Assembly (NCBI RefSeq): GCF_000701505.1
Contig: NZ_JNJB01000006.1
Location: forward strand, 62,001-126,000
Source of the DNA: Dyadobacter crusticola DSM 16708
GTDB lineage: Bacteria; Bacteroidota; Bacteroidia; Cytophagales; Spirosomataceae
Direction: 5' to 3'
DNA length: 64,000 bases
Shown: piece by piece, positions 54,912 through 63,413 of the stretch
Numbering within the stretch: the stretch's first letter is position 1
Layout of the letters: the number at the start of each line of letters is the position of its first letter
The notes under the pieces: generated by a model
What the model was told of the DNA's origin: nothing
Databases searched by the model: none
What the model saw: only the letters and a program-made list of their open reading frames with translations
Made by a program: the position numbers and the translations under genes

Positions 54912-56129
54912 ATGAATTATCAGCATCAGCTCGACAAGGTAAAGCACAGCGTTCACCATTTTTTCAACAATAAAAACCTGTCGCAGCTTTGTTACCACAA
55001 CCTGCTACATACCGAATCGGTTGTTGGCAATGCTGCCCGGCTCGCGCGCCACTACGGGCTGGACGAGCGGGAAACTTTCATTGTACAGACAGCAGCCTGG
55101 TACCACGATACAGGTTATTTAAATGGCGAAACAGCAGGCCACGAGGAGCGCGGCGCCGAGCTGGCTGCTGCATTCCTGCGTTCGGAAGGAGTAGGAGAGG
55201 AGATTATTGAAAAGGTAAAAAAGTGCATTCTCGCCACGATCTGGCCGCAGAATCCTTCTGACTTGTTGGAGCAGATCGTCTGCGATGCTGACGTTTACCA
55301 CCTGGGTACGCCCGAGTTTAGTGAATGGAACAAGCTCGTGCGGAAAGAGGCCGAGCAGAAAGCCGGACATAAAATTGATAAGGCAAAGTGGCGGGAAAGT
55401 ACGATCAGACTACTCGAGACGCATCAATTTCAAACCGACTATTGCCGCGAACATCTGAATAAGCAGAAGCAGAAGAATCTGGCCAAGCTGAAAGAAAAGC
55501 AAGCCGATACCCCGGTTGAAGAAGATGTTTCCATTGAACTAAAAGAGCCGGAAATACAGCTGGAAAATATAGGTGAGGCTAAAAAACCAAAGTCCGACCG
55601 GCCTGACAAGGGAATTGAAACCATGTTCCGCATCAGCTCCAACAACCACCAGCGACTGAGCGATATGGCTGATAACAAGGCACATATCATGATCACTACC
55701 ACATCTATTATCATTTCCGTGCTGCTTAGCGTGCTGATCAGGCGGTTGGAAGACAATGCTTACCTGATTTTTCCTACTACCTTGCTGCTGGCCGTTTGTC
55801 TGGTGACAATGGTATTTTCCATTCTGGCGACCCGCCCCACGATCCCGCACGGGACTTTTTCGCAGGAGGATATTGATAACAAAAGTGTAAACCTGCTTTT
55901 CTTCGGCAATTTTTACAGAATGTCGTACCAGGATTACGCCGGCGGAATGCAGCGGCTGATGAACGACCGCGAGTTTCTTTACGGCTCGCTTACCAAAGAT
56001 GTGTATTCACAGGGTGTGGTTTTGGGTAAAAAGTACCGGTTGCTGCGTATCGGGTACAATGTATTTATGTTTGGGATTATTGTATCTGTGATCTCTTTTG
56101 TAGTCGCTTCGCTGCTTTTTGAACATTAA
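54912..56129 (+). CDS. HD-domain phosphohydrolase fused to Pycsar-TM effector-like domain
   Basis: A 405-residue membrane protein. Residues about 25-180 form an HD phosphohydrolase domain: His33, His65-Asp66 in WYHDTGY, His77 and Asp125/Asp127 in CDADVYH. A charged linker (about 185-235) leads to a PycTM (DUF5706)-like domain with ADNKAHIM (253-260) and helices at about 258-278, 283-305 and 382-402. PycTM domains are effectors of cyclic-pyrimidine (Pycsar) defence. HD domains usually cut phosphoester bonds in nucleotides. The fusion may degrade and sense a nucleotide signal at the membrane. The next gene starts 4 bp later. Confidence 0.8.
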   Translation: MNYQHQLDKVKHSVHHFFNNKNLSQLCYHNLLHTESVVGNAARLARHYGLDERETFIVQTAAWYHDTGYLNGETAGHEERGAELAAAFLRSEGVGEEIIEKVKKCILATIWPQNPSDLLEQIVCDADVYHLGTPEFSEWNKLVRKEAEQKAGHKIDKAKWRESTIRLLETHQFQTDYCREHLNKQKQKNLAKLKEKQADTPVEEDVSIELKEPEIQLENIGEAKKPKSDRPDKGIETMFRISSNNHQRLSDMADNKAHIMITTTSIIISVLLSVLIRRLEDNAYLIFPTTLLLAVCLVTMVFSILATRPTIPHGTFSQEDIDNKSVNLLFFGNFYRMSYQDYAGGMQRLMNDREFLYGSLTKDVYSQGVVLGKKYRLLRIGYNVFMFGIIVSVISFVVASLLFEH

Positions 56130-56133
56130 TCCA

Positions 56134-57000
56134 ATGCGCCGCATCCATTCTTACGTTTTCGATTTTTTATTAAAACCCGCTTTGATCCTGCTTTTTCTGG
56201 TCAGCTGCAATGCAGCCGAGAAAAAGGAAGTACGCCGTGGAGACTACGATCTTACAAGTCCAGACAGGTTCAATATGCCCGAAAGTCTTTTCGAGATTTC
56301 CGGGATTGCCTTGCGTGACGGTAATAGTGATACCGTTTACGCTGTGCAGGATGAAGAGGGAAAAGTGTTCCGGCTGGGCTGGGATATAAGTCGGCAGAAA
56401 CATACCAAATTCTCCAAAAAAGGGGATTATGAAGATATTGCCTTGCTTGGCGGCGCCGTGTTTATTCTCAAAAGCAATGGTACAATCTACACTTTTCCCA
56501 TTGCCGAATGCGCGTTTGAGGAAGCTGAGAATGTACGTGAGCTGAAAGGTTTGCTACCGAAAGGGGAGTACGAAGGAATGTTCGCCGACGATCAGTCCGG
56601 CAAGCTGTTTGTGCTTTGCAAAAACTGTCCGGGCGATGATTCCAAGAGTAGTGTAACCGGCTATATGCTGGATCCAAAAGAAGATTTCGCTTCTACCACA
56701 TTCAATATCAATGTCAAAGAGATTGTCGCAATCAACGGAAAAGTAGCGCGCGGTTTTCGGCCATCGGGCCTGGCCAGGAATCCACTCACCGGCGACTGGT
56801 ATATCATTTCGGCTGTCAACAAGCTGCTGGTAGTTACCGACTCGAAATGGAAGGTAAAAGATGCCTTTCCGCTGGGCGGGAATATATTTATCCAGCCGGA
56901 GGGTATCGCATTTGACAAGGAAGGCAGTCTCTACATTTCAAACGAAGGCGACGATCTTTTCAGCGGCAACATACTCAAATTCAAAAGAACCGCGCATTAG
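56134..57000 (+). CDS. SdiA-regulated-domain lipoprotein
   Basis: A 288-residue lipoprotein (LLFLVSC near Cys25; start at the ATG at 56134, with an in-frame TTG at 56119 possible). The beta-propeller-like sequence (FEISGIALRDGNSDTVYAVQD, FIQPEGIAFDKEGSLYISNE) matches the SdiA-regulated/esterase-like phytase-type family. It starts 4 bp after the HD-PycTM gene and is probably in its operon. It is convergent with the GH13 gene, overlapping by 4 bp. The function is unknown. Confidence 0.75.
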   Translation: MRRIHSYVFDFLLKPALILLFLVSCNAAEKKEVRRGDYDLTSPDRFNMPESLFEISGIALRDGNSDTVYAVQDEEGKVFRLGWDISRQKHTKFSKKGDYEDIALLGGAVFILKSNGTIYTFPIAECAFEEAENVRELKGLLPKGEYEGMFADDQSGKLFVLCKNCPGDDSKSSVTGYMLDPKEDFASTTFNINVKEIVAINGKVARGFRPSGLARNPLTGDWYIISAVNKLLVVTDSKWKVKDAFPLGGNIFIQPEGIAFDKEGSLYISNEGDDLFSGNILKFKRTAH

Positions 57001-58709
57001 CGAATCACATCTCCTGCGCGGAACCATCTGTAGCCGTAACCGTCCAGGGCAACATTATATTTATTCCCGGCAGGTTTCTGATCATCCATATTAATCAGGT
57101 CAAAAAGGATCTCGTTTTCTTCCAGGGTGATCGTCGATTTTTGTGGCTTGTCACTAAAATTATGAAGGATCACTACCGACTTACCTTCATGTTTGTACCG
57201 GATCGCAAACACATGCGGTGATCCGGTTTCAAGTAGCTGGTATGTGCCCAATGCAATTTCGGGACACGATTTCCTGAGTTTGATGATCCTGGCAGTCCAG
57301 CTGAGAAGTGAATTCGGGTCGCGCAACTGCTGGGCTACATTGAGCGTCTGATATCCGTATTCCCCAGAGCTGATCACCGGCCTGAATGCGGTATCTGCAC
57401 TGGTAAAGCCGCCGTTTTTCTCCGCAGTCCATTGCATGGGTGTACGTACCGCAATCCTCTCCTTTAATCTCAGATCGTCGCCCATTCCTATTTCGTCTCC
57501 ATATCTGATTACCGGCGTTCCTGGCAGTGAAAACAACATGCTGTAAGCGAGTTCCATTTGTTTGCGGTTGTTGGAAAGCATCGGTGCGAGCCGGCGCCTG
57601 ATTCCCCGGTCATACAATTGCATGCCCGTATCGGGGCCCATTTTGGCATATACTTCCTGGCGCTGCTTTTCGGTAAGTCTGCCCAGGTCTATTTCGTCGT
57701 GATTTCGCAAGAAGTGCGCCCACTGCGAAGCTTGCGGGATTTGCTGGGTCTGAATGATTGCCTTTTTAAATGGTTCAAGATTCCCCGTGGCCAATGCATA
57801 GAACAGATGCTGGTTGGCAAAAAAGTTGAACATCATATGCATCCCGTTCCCATTCTCTCCAAAGTAGTTCTTGGTATCTTCCGGGACCACGTTTGCCTCT
57901 CCTAAAATAGCTACATCTGCCTTGCGCGTCTGGGCAAACTGGCGGATGTCGAGTAGAAATTGAAAATCCAGCTCAGGCTTATCACTTGGCGTTTTCGGGA
58001 GTTCAAGAATGAATGGAACAGCATCCAGCCTGAAACCGGAGATTCCCTGATTGAGCCAGAAACCGATGATCTTCTGACTTTCTAGGACTACCTTCGGATT
58101 GGTGAAGTTCAGGTCCGGCTGAAACTCGTAAAAACGGTGGTAATAATACTCGCCGGATGCATCCTTGGTCCACACTGCTTTCTGTACGCCGGGAAACACC
58201 ATTCCTTTATCATAATCTTTCGGCCGCTTCTCCGACCAGATGTACCAGTCACGGTAAGGCGAGTTACGGTTCTGGCGGGCGGCTTTGAACCAAGGATGCT
58301 GGTCAGAAGTATGGTTAATAACCAGGTCCATGATCACCCGGATACCACGCTTTTGCGCCTGAAACATAAATTCGGCGAAGTCACCCGGTGTACCCAGCTT
58401 CTCATCGATCGCGTAAAAATCAGCTACATCGTATCCGTCATCCTGCCCGGGAGAAGGTTGGAAAGGCGCCAGCCAGATTGCGTCGACACCTAATGCGGTC
58501 AGGTAATCGAGCTTTTGGATCAACCCCGTGAAATCACCCCGGCCGTCGCCGTCGCTGTCTTTGAAAACACCTACTTCCAGGTTGTATATCACACTGTTTT
58601 TATACCATAATTGATCTTTCAGGTCGACACTCGCCAGTTTTTTCTGTGAGAAGCATGCTCCGGACAAGAGCAAAAATGAGAGTTGTAAAAACGCGTATGT
58701 CTTTTTCAT
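56997..58709 (-). CDS. GH13 alpha-amylase/trehalose-synthase-like lipoprotein
   Basis: A 570-residue exported GH13 enzyme with lipobox LLLSGAC (Cys19). The (beta/alpha)8 catalytic residues are nucleophile Asp229 in GFRLDAV, acid/base Glu271 in ILGEANV and Asp338 in RNHDEI; MDLVINHTS (127-135) is conserved region I. It resembles the trehalose synthase/oligo-1,6-glucosidase subfamilies, but most of those are cytoplasmic and this one has a lipoprotein signal. The ATG at 58709 is chosen for that signal. Confidence 0.87.
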   Translation of the reverse strand: MKKTYAFLQLSFLLLSGACFSQKKLASVDLKDQLWYKNSVIYNLEVGVFKDSDGDGRGDFTGLIQKLDYLTALGVDAIWLAPFQPSPGQDDGYDVADFYAIDEKLGTPGDFAEFMFQAQKRGIRVIMDLVINHTSDQHPWFKAARQNRNSPYRDWYIWSEKRPKDYDKGMVFPGVQKAVWTKDASGEYYYHRFYEFQPDLNFTNPKVVLESQKIIGFWLNQGISGFRLDAVPFILELPKTPSDKPELDFQFLLDIRQFAQTRKADVAILGEANVVPEDTKNYFGENGNGMHMMFNFFANQHLFYALATGNLEPFKKAIIQTQQIPQASQWAHFLRNHDEIDLGRLTEKQRQEVYAKMGPDTGMQLYDRGIRRRLAPMLSNNRKQMELAYSMLFSLPGTPVIRYGDEIGMGDDLRLKERIAVRTPMQWTAEKNGGFTSADTAFRPVISSGEYGYQTLNVAQQLRDPNSLLSWTARIIKLRKSCPEIALGTYQLLETGSPHVFAIRYKHEGKSVVILHNFSDKPQKSTITLEENEILFDLINMDDQKPAGNKYNVALDGYGYRWFRAGDVIR

Positions 58710-58836
58710 CAAGCTGATTTTTTGATTTACACCAAACGGACGGATGTATGCTGTCTTTGAACTGCGAACGGGTATACGCTGCAAAACACATGCCCGGAGC
58801 TTTAAACCGCATTTTTGTTGTGTGAATGCAACAGTG

Positions 58837-58855
58837 ACGGGTACTTAGTGCCCGT
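58837..58855. promoter_or_regulatory. inverted repeat in the GH13/PhoX gap
   Basis: ACGGG (58837-58841) pairs with CCCGT (58851-58855), and AC pairs with GT inside, with a TTA centre and one T/G mispair. It is a candidate operator in the divergent gap, nearer the GH13 gene. Confidence 0.3.
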
Positions 58856-58882
58856 GTGTGTCTTCTTCCGGTTTTTGGGTTG

Positions 58883-58906
58883 GGCAAATCCATTTCCGCA
58901 TTTGCC
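58883..58906. promoter_or_regulatory. inverted repeat GGCAAAT-N10-ATTTGCC
   Basis: A perfect 7-bp inverted repeat with a 10-bp spacer, 79 bp before the PhoX-like start and 19 bp before the Pho-box-like repeats. It could bind a second, dimeric regulator. Confidence 0.35.
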
Positions 58907-58922
58907 GAATAGGATCACAATT

Positions 58923-58940
58923 GCTTAACACAGGCTTAAC
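58923..58940 (+). promoter_or_regulatory. Pho-box-like direct repeat
   Basis: GCTTAAC occurs at 58923-58929 and 58934-58940, an exact 11-bp step. Seen as TTAACA-N5-TTAACT it matches the spacing and core of PhoP/PhoB boxes. It lies 21 bp before the -7 box of the PhoX-like gene, where an activator would be expected to bind. Confidence 0.5.
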
Positions 58941-58961
58941 TATCAGGTATTATTGGGAGGA

Positions 58962-58969
58962 TAGCTTTG
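58962..58969 (+). promoter_or_regulatory. candidate -7 element of the PhoX-like gene
   Basis: TAGCTTTG matches TAnnTTTG and lies 15 bp before the ATG. There is no TTG at -33; the Pho-box-like repeats occupy that region instead, as expected for an activator-dependent promoter. Confidence 0.4.
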
Positions 58970-58984
58970 TGAAAACAACTCACC

Positions 58985-60454
58985 ATGACCAAACATCTTA
59001 CGCTCAGCAAGGCTGCCGGCGCAGCTTCCATCATCCTGTCGTCCATGACGTTCTCAGGATGTGCATTGCAGGACCATACCAACCTGCCCGTCGATCCCGA
59101 CAAGCTTGTGAACCGCTCGGTAAACCCGGCATTGATCCAGTCACTGCCAGGTTTCGAAGATCTTAAAATCACCACTTTGATCAGCTCAGACGATCAGCTT
59201 CCCGAATCACCTGATTTCATATACGGTGCCCAGCCTGATGGCGGCGCATTCATGAAAAATCCGAACGGAGAAGGTTTTGTGATGATCAACAACCACGAGA
59301 TCCTGTTTTCAGTATCGCGCGTTTACCTGGATAAAGAATTGAAGCCTGTGAAAGGCGAGTATATCGTAGATGCGGAAGGCGGACAATGGCGACTTTGCTC
59401 TGCTACTATGGCGACGCCAGAAGAGCACGGATTCGGACCGGTATTCCTTACTGCCGGTGAGACCAACTCTGAGTCTATGACCCACGCGATTGATCCTTTC
59501 GGTCCTGCTGACAAGAAGAACAAAACCCGCACTGTGGCTGCATTCGGTAAATGGAATGCAGAAAACGCGGTACCACTTCCGAAAGATGCATTTCCAGGGA
59601 AAACGGTGATCATCATCGGTGAAGATGATACAAACGGACAGCTGGTAGCTTATGTATCCGACGTAGTAGGTGATCTGAACAACGGTAAACTCTATGCATT
59701 GCGCCGTACCAACCAGGAAACTGTGGAAACGGATATGGTAAAAGGACAGAGCTACGATGTGGAATTTGTGCCTTTTGACAATGTAAAAACAAGCACAGGT
59801 ACAGAATTGCAGGCGCAGACAGTGGAGAAGAAAATGATCCAGTTCGCACGCGTGGAGGATATCGATTACGTAAAAGGCGGCAATGGCGCTGGTCGTGACA
59901 TTTACTTCACTGCGACAGGTGTGAGCCAGCCTGATAAAGTGACGCCGGTAGCAGGCAAGAATATGTGGGGAAGAGTTTATCACCTTGAATTTGACAAAAC
60001 CAACCCGCTGAAAGGAAAGCTGAACATCATTATGGATGGTGCAGACAATCCAGGCAGCTTCATCGTAAACCCTGACAACATCTGCGTAACCAAAAATTAC
60101 GTGTATGTACAGGAAGACGGCGATTCATTCTACCGTGACAACGACCACGACGGAACAATCTGGCAGTATAACATTGCTACCAAAGAAAGCAAGGCAATGC
60201 TCCGCATGAACCACCGCCGCAACGATCCTGCATTCAATGCGAAATACAACTCAGTTGGCAACAACTCTCTGAGCACCTGGGAATACGGCGCGATGATCGA
60301 TATCTCGGAAGTAACAGGTATCCCTGAAACTTTCATGATCAACCTGCACCCGCACACCTGGCAGGACGAAAAATACAAAGGCGCTGACGGAAGCGGTATT
60401 TCTACCAACAAAGAAGGCGGCCAAACCGTAATCGTGAGAGGTATCAAGCAATAA
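58985..60454 (+). CDS. PhoX-like (DUF839) phosphatase lipoprotein
   Basis: A 489-residue exported protein with lipobox MTFSGC (Cys26). It has the beta-propeller pattern of the PhoX/DUF839 family, including FVMINNHEI (about 98-106), PEEHGFGPVFLTAGETNSES, DNICVTKNYVYVQED and a Pro/His-rich C-terminal HPHTWQDE. PhoX enzymes are calcium/iron alkaline phosphatases used in phosphate starvation; some DUF839 proteins may not be. A Pho-box-like repeat upstream fits the assignment. The di-heme peroxidase gene follows beyond a terminator. Confidence 0.75.
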   Translation: MTKHLTLSKAAGAASIILSSMTFSGCALQDHTNLPVDPDKLVNRSVNPALIQSLPGFEDLKITTLISSDDQLPESPDFIYGAQPDGGAFMKNPNGEGFVMINNHEILFSVSRVYLDKELKPVKGEYIVDAEGGQWRLCSATMATPEEHGFGPVFLTAGETNSESMTHAIDPFGPADKKNKTRTVAAFGKWNAENAVPLPKDAFPGKTVIIIGEDDTNGQLVAYVSDVVGDLNNGKLYALRRTNQETVETDMVKGQSYDVEFVPFDNVKTSTGTELQAQTVEKKMIQFARVEDIDYVKGGNGAGRDIYFTATGVSQPDKVTPVAGKNMWGRVYHLEFDKTNPLKGKLNIIMDGADNPGSFIVNPDNICVTKNYVYVQEDGDSFYRDNDHDGTIWQYNIATKESKAMLRMNHRRNDPAFNAKYNSVGNNSLSTWEYGAMIDISEVTGIPETFMINLHPHTWQDEKYKGADGSGISTNKEGGQTVIVRGIKQ

Positions 60455-60476
60455 TTGATCAGAACACCATGCATCA

Positions 60477-60506
60477 GGAAGGCTCCGCCACGGAGCCTTC
60501 CTTTGT
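60477..60506 (+). terminator. rho-independent terminator after the PhoX-like gene
   Basis: GGAAGGCTCCG (60477-60487) pairs perfectly with CGGAGCCTTCC (60491-60501) around a 3-base loop, followed by TTTGT. It separates the PhoX-like and peroxidase genes and may be partly read through. Confidence 0.75.
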
Positions 60507-60520
60507 ACTTATATAAGTGT

Positions 60521-62308
60521 ATGAAAAAAATTCTGGCATTAATGAGCTGCTTGCTGTTTTCTGTGGCTTTGACCAGCTGCAACAGTGGGCGGAATGCAAG
60601 CGACAAAGTTTATGCGCAGTTTTTGGAAGACCTGAATACGCTCATTGCACGGAACGAAGATTTCCTCGGCTATGTACGTACCAGTTCCGACAAGGGTGAG
60701 CTGCAAGAAAAATTCCTCGAACTCAGGCTGCAGTACAAGAAAACGGAAGCATTTGCAGAGTACTTCTTTCCAACTACGGTGAGACTTGTGAACGGCGCGC
60801 CGCTGGATGAAGTGGAAGATGAAGAGAATGCCGTTTTCGAGCCGGGCGGCTTGCAGGTGATCGAGGAGCTGATCTATACAGACGAGCCGCTGGAAAAAGA
60901 AGAGCTGATCCGTCACGTGCGCAAATTGCAGGTGAACAGCAAGCGTATGAAAATGCTCTGGGCTGACATCAGGATCACGGATACTCACGTGCTGGACGCG
61001 ATCCGGCTGGAAATGTTCAGGCTGATTTCACTTGGTATCTCCGGATTTGACACACCAGCTTCCGGAAATGCGATCGCGGAGAGCAAAGTTGTGCTTCTGG
61101 CCGCTGAAAATTACCTGGGATATTATAAAAGTACATTGCCGGAAGTCGACAAGCTGCAAGAGAGAATCGGAAAAGCGGTGAAGTTTTTAGACCAGAATAA
61201 AGATTTCAACAGTTTCGACCGGGCTGCATTTATTACCGAACACATCAATCCTTTTTGCGAAGCCCTGCACGAAAATCAGGTTTTGGCTTCCATTCCATTC
61301 AGTAAAGACCGTAAGTTGCTCCGCAGCGACGCAGCAACGCTTTTTGAAAAAAATGCATTTGACCCGGAAGCAATGGTCTCCGTAAGCAGGTTCAGTGCTA
61401 CTGCCGATCGCGTCGCATTAGGGAGAAAGCTCTTCTTTGACGCCCGCGTTTCCGGCAGTGGAAAAACAAACTGCGGCTCCTGCCACAATCCCGCACTCGC
61501 TTATACCGACGGACTGAAAACAAGCAACGGAGCGGGCAAAGATCCGATCCTGCGGAATGCGCCCACGGTGATGTATGCAGCCTTGCAGCAGAACATGTTC
61601 TACGATTTGCGATCGCCTTCGCTTGAAGACCAGGCTGCGGATGTGATCCACAATACGGATGAAATGCGCGGTTCTTTAAAGGATTTTGCAAGAATGATCA
61701 CGGGCGATAAGGAGTATCGGCAAATGTTTGAAAAAGCCTATCCCGAGCTTGGTAGTATCCGCCCGGTATTTGTCCAGAATGCGCTGGCTACATTTGTCCG
61801 TTCGCTTAACCCCTTCAATTCCCCATTCGACAGGTATATGCGCGGTGATAAAAAAGCATTAACCGACAACCAGGTAGCGGGTTTCAATGTATTTATGGGT
61901 AAAGCCAAATGCGGTACCTGCCATTTTGTTCCGCTGTTTAACGGTACCGTGCCACCGGATTACCAGCGCACCGAATCGGAGGTACTCGGTGTGACAAGTA
62001 GTGCCGACTTTACTAATCCCGTGATGGACTCGGATAAGGGCAGGGGCAAGTACAACCGTTTTCCGCAATGGCAGCATGCATTCAAGACGAGTACACTCAG
62101 GAACATCGGCAAAACTGCGCCTTATATGCACAATGGCGCTTATACTACTTTGGAGCAGGTAATGGAATTTTATAATGAAGGCGGAGGAGCAGGATTAAAA
62201 ATCAACGTTCCCAACCAGACACTGGCGCCTGACAAGCTGAACTTGACACCAGAAGAAATAGCACAGGTGATTGATTTTCTGGAAAGTCTCACCGATCAGC
62301 CTCAATAA
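60521..62308 (+). CDS. di-heme cytochrome c peroxidase with imelysin-like N-terminal domain
   Basis: A 595-residue lipoprotein (LTSC, Cys20; ATG at 60521 directly after the terminator). Residues about 28-260 are helical and resemble imelysin/EfeO-type domains (LQYKKTEAFAEYFFP, PGGLQVIEELIY). The rest is a MauG/CcpA peroxidase with heme sites CGSCH (318-322) and CGTCH (464-468). Such proteins reduce peroxide or modify proteins in the periplasm. The PhoX-like gene lies upstream; the functional link is unclear. Confidence 0.87.
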   Translation: MKKILALMSCLLFSVALTSCNSGRNASDKVYAQFLEDLNTLIARNEDFLGYVRTSSDKGELQEKFLELRLQYKKTEAFAEYFFPTTVRLVNGAPLDEVEDEENAVFEPGGLQVIEELIYTDEPLEKEELIRHVRKLQVNSKRMKMLWADIRITDTHVLDAIRLEMFRLISLGISGFDTPASGNAIAESKVVLLAAENYLGYYKSTLPEVDKLQERIGKAVKFLDQNKDFNSFDRAAFITEHINPFCEALHENQVLASIPFSKDRKLLRSDAATLFEKNAFDPEAMVSVSRFSATADRVALGRKLFFDARVSGSGKTNCGSCHNPALAYTDGLKTSNGAGKDPILRNAPTVMYAALQQNMFYDLRSPSLEDQAADVIHNTDEMRGSLKDFARMITGDKEYRQMFEKAYPELGSIRPVFVQNALATFVRSLNPFNSPFDRYMRGDKKALTDNQVAGFNVFMGKAKCGTCHFVPLFNGTVPPDYQRTESEVLGVTSSADFTNPVMDSDKGRGKYNRFPQWQHAFKTSTLRNIGKTAPYMHNGAYTTLEQVMEFYNEGGGAGLKINVPNQTLAPDKLNLTPEEIAQVIDFLESLTDQPQ

Positions 62309-62434
62309 TCAAACAGCGTCGCTCGCGCTGACAGTACCCGGTGTCGCGCCTGATCACGGTGATTCGCACTCGGATCAGCGCCATTCTGCTGTGCTCGCGG
62401 TAGGTAAGGAGTGACGATGATGTCACAGACAAAT

Positions 62435-63313
62435 TCACTTTGGATTAACAGCGGGCGCATCAGCTTTGCTAACACAAAACTCTTTTCCTAAAAACTCTTG
62501 TATAAACTTTCTGGGAGTTGTGGAAAGGTAATGGCGAAAGTCGCGGATCAGGTGGCTTTGGTCATGATAGCCAAATTGGTCCACAACAGAAAGCCAGTCG
62601 ACAGCGCTTCCTTCTTGCTGTATAAATTCGATTACCTGTTTAAAGCGAAGGTAACGGGCCAGTTCTTTGGTCGAAAACCCCAGGTACTTCTGGAAGCGCA
62701 TCTGGATCGTGCGCGTTGAAAGGTCCGCGTCAACGGCTATCGCCTTCGCAGGCTGCATCTTGCCTGTCCGCGGCTGCTGCAAATCGCCGAACAATAATTG
62801 CGCTTCTGCGTCCGCTTTTCGGATGAAGATATTTCCGTACTCCATCAGTACGTCAATGCGGCTTTCCAGTGTGGAAAGTGGCTGCAGTATCTGCCAGAGT
62901 TCCATAAAGCCGCCAATGCCCAGCATTTCGTCCGGGTTTTTGATTACCTCACTTTCCATGCTGTCGGCCGGAATTTGAAACAGTCTGTAAAATCCGTTCG
63001 GCCTGAACACAACCACAATCAGATCGCTGTTTGGCAATAATTCGTAGTTCATCATTTTGCGGATTGGTCCCGCAACCGCAATGCGATCCAGCCGTTGATT
63101 TTCAAATTCTTTGTCACCAAATGAAATCCTCATCGGCTCTCCGAAATTGAACACCAGCATGGTTTCAAGGCTGGGGGACAGATGTTGGGTGATGATGGTA
63201 AAGTCCGCCGGCGTGCGAATGCAGTAAATGTGCTTGATCACCTCGTACAACTCGCCAGCCACTTCGAAATGCCGCCCAACTGGCTGCGGAGGTACATTGC
63301 TGGTATCTGTCAT
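62435..63313 (-). CDS. AraC family transcriptional regulator
   Basis: A 292-residue regulator with an N-terminal ligand domain of the DUF6597 type (about 10-150) and a C-terminal AraC HTH (about 190-275: ADLSTRTIQMRFQKYLGFST, FGYHDQSHLIRDFRHYLSTTPR). It is divergent from the NmrA-type gene, a common arrangement in which the regulator controls its neighbour. The inducer is unknown. Confidence 0.87.
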   Translation of the reverse strand: MTDTSNVPPQPVGRHFEVAGELYEVIKHIYCIRTPADFTIITQHLSPSLETMLVFNFGEPMRISFGDKEFENQRLDRIAVAGPIRKMMNYELLPNSDLIVVVFRPNGFYRLFQIPADSMESEVIKNPDEMLGIGGFMELWQILQPLSTLESRIDVLMEYGNIFIRKADAEAQLLFGDLQQPRTGKMQPAKAIAVDADLSTRTIQMRFQKYLGFSTKELARYLRFKQVIEFIQQEGSAVDWLSVVDQFGYHDQSHLIRDFRHYLSTTPRKFIQEFLGKEFCVSKADAPAVNPK

Positions 63314-63350
63314 GGCGTGTTTATAGTTAGCGTTTCGTTTTCTTACAATT

Positions 63351-63377
63351 TTGGCAGGAAGCAGGATTCTAATTTTG
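63351..63377 (+). promoter_or_regulatory. promoter of the NmrA-type gene
   Basis: TTG (63351-63353), 16 bp and TAATTTTG (63370-63377) match the Bacteroidota consensus apart from a slightly short spacer. The start codon is 36 bp downstream. Confidence 0.45.
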
Positions 63378-63413
63378 GTAAACGTAAAATCAAAACATTA
63401 ATCATTACTGCAA

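Noticed and set aside
51400..56129. Complete Pycsar defence operon
   Set aside because: An HD-PycTM fusion is present, but no protein in the region shows the full set of class III cyclase metal and base-recognition residues. The GAF protein has only one resembling strand.
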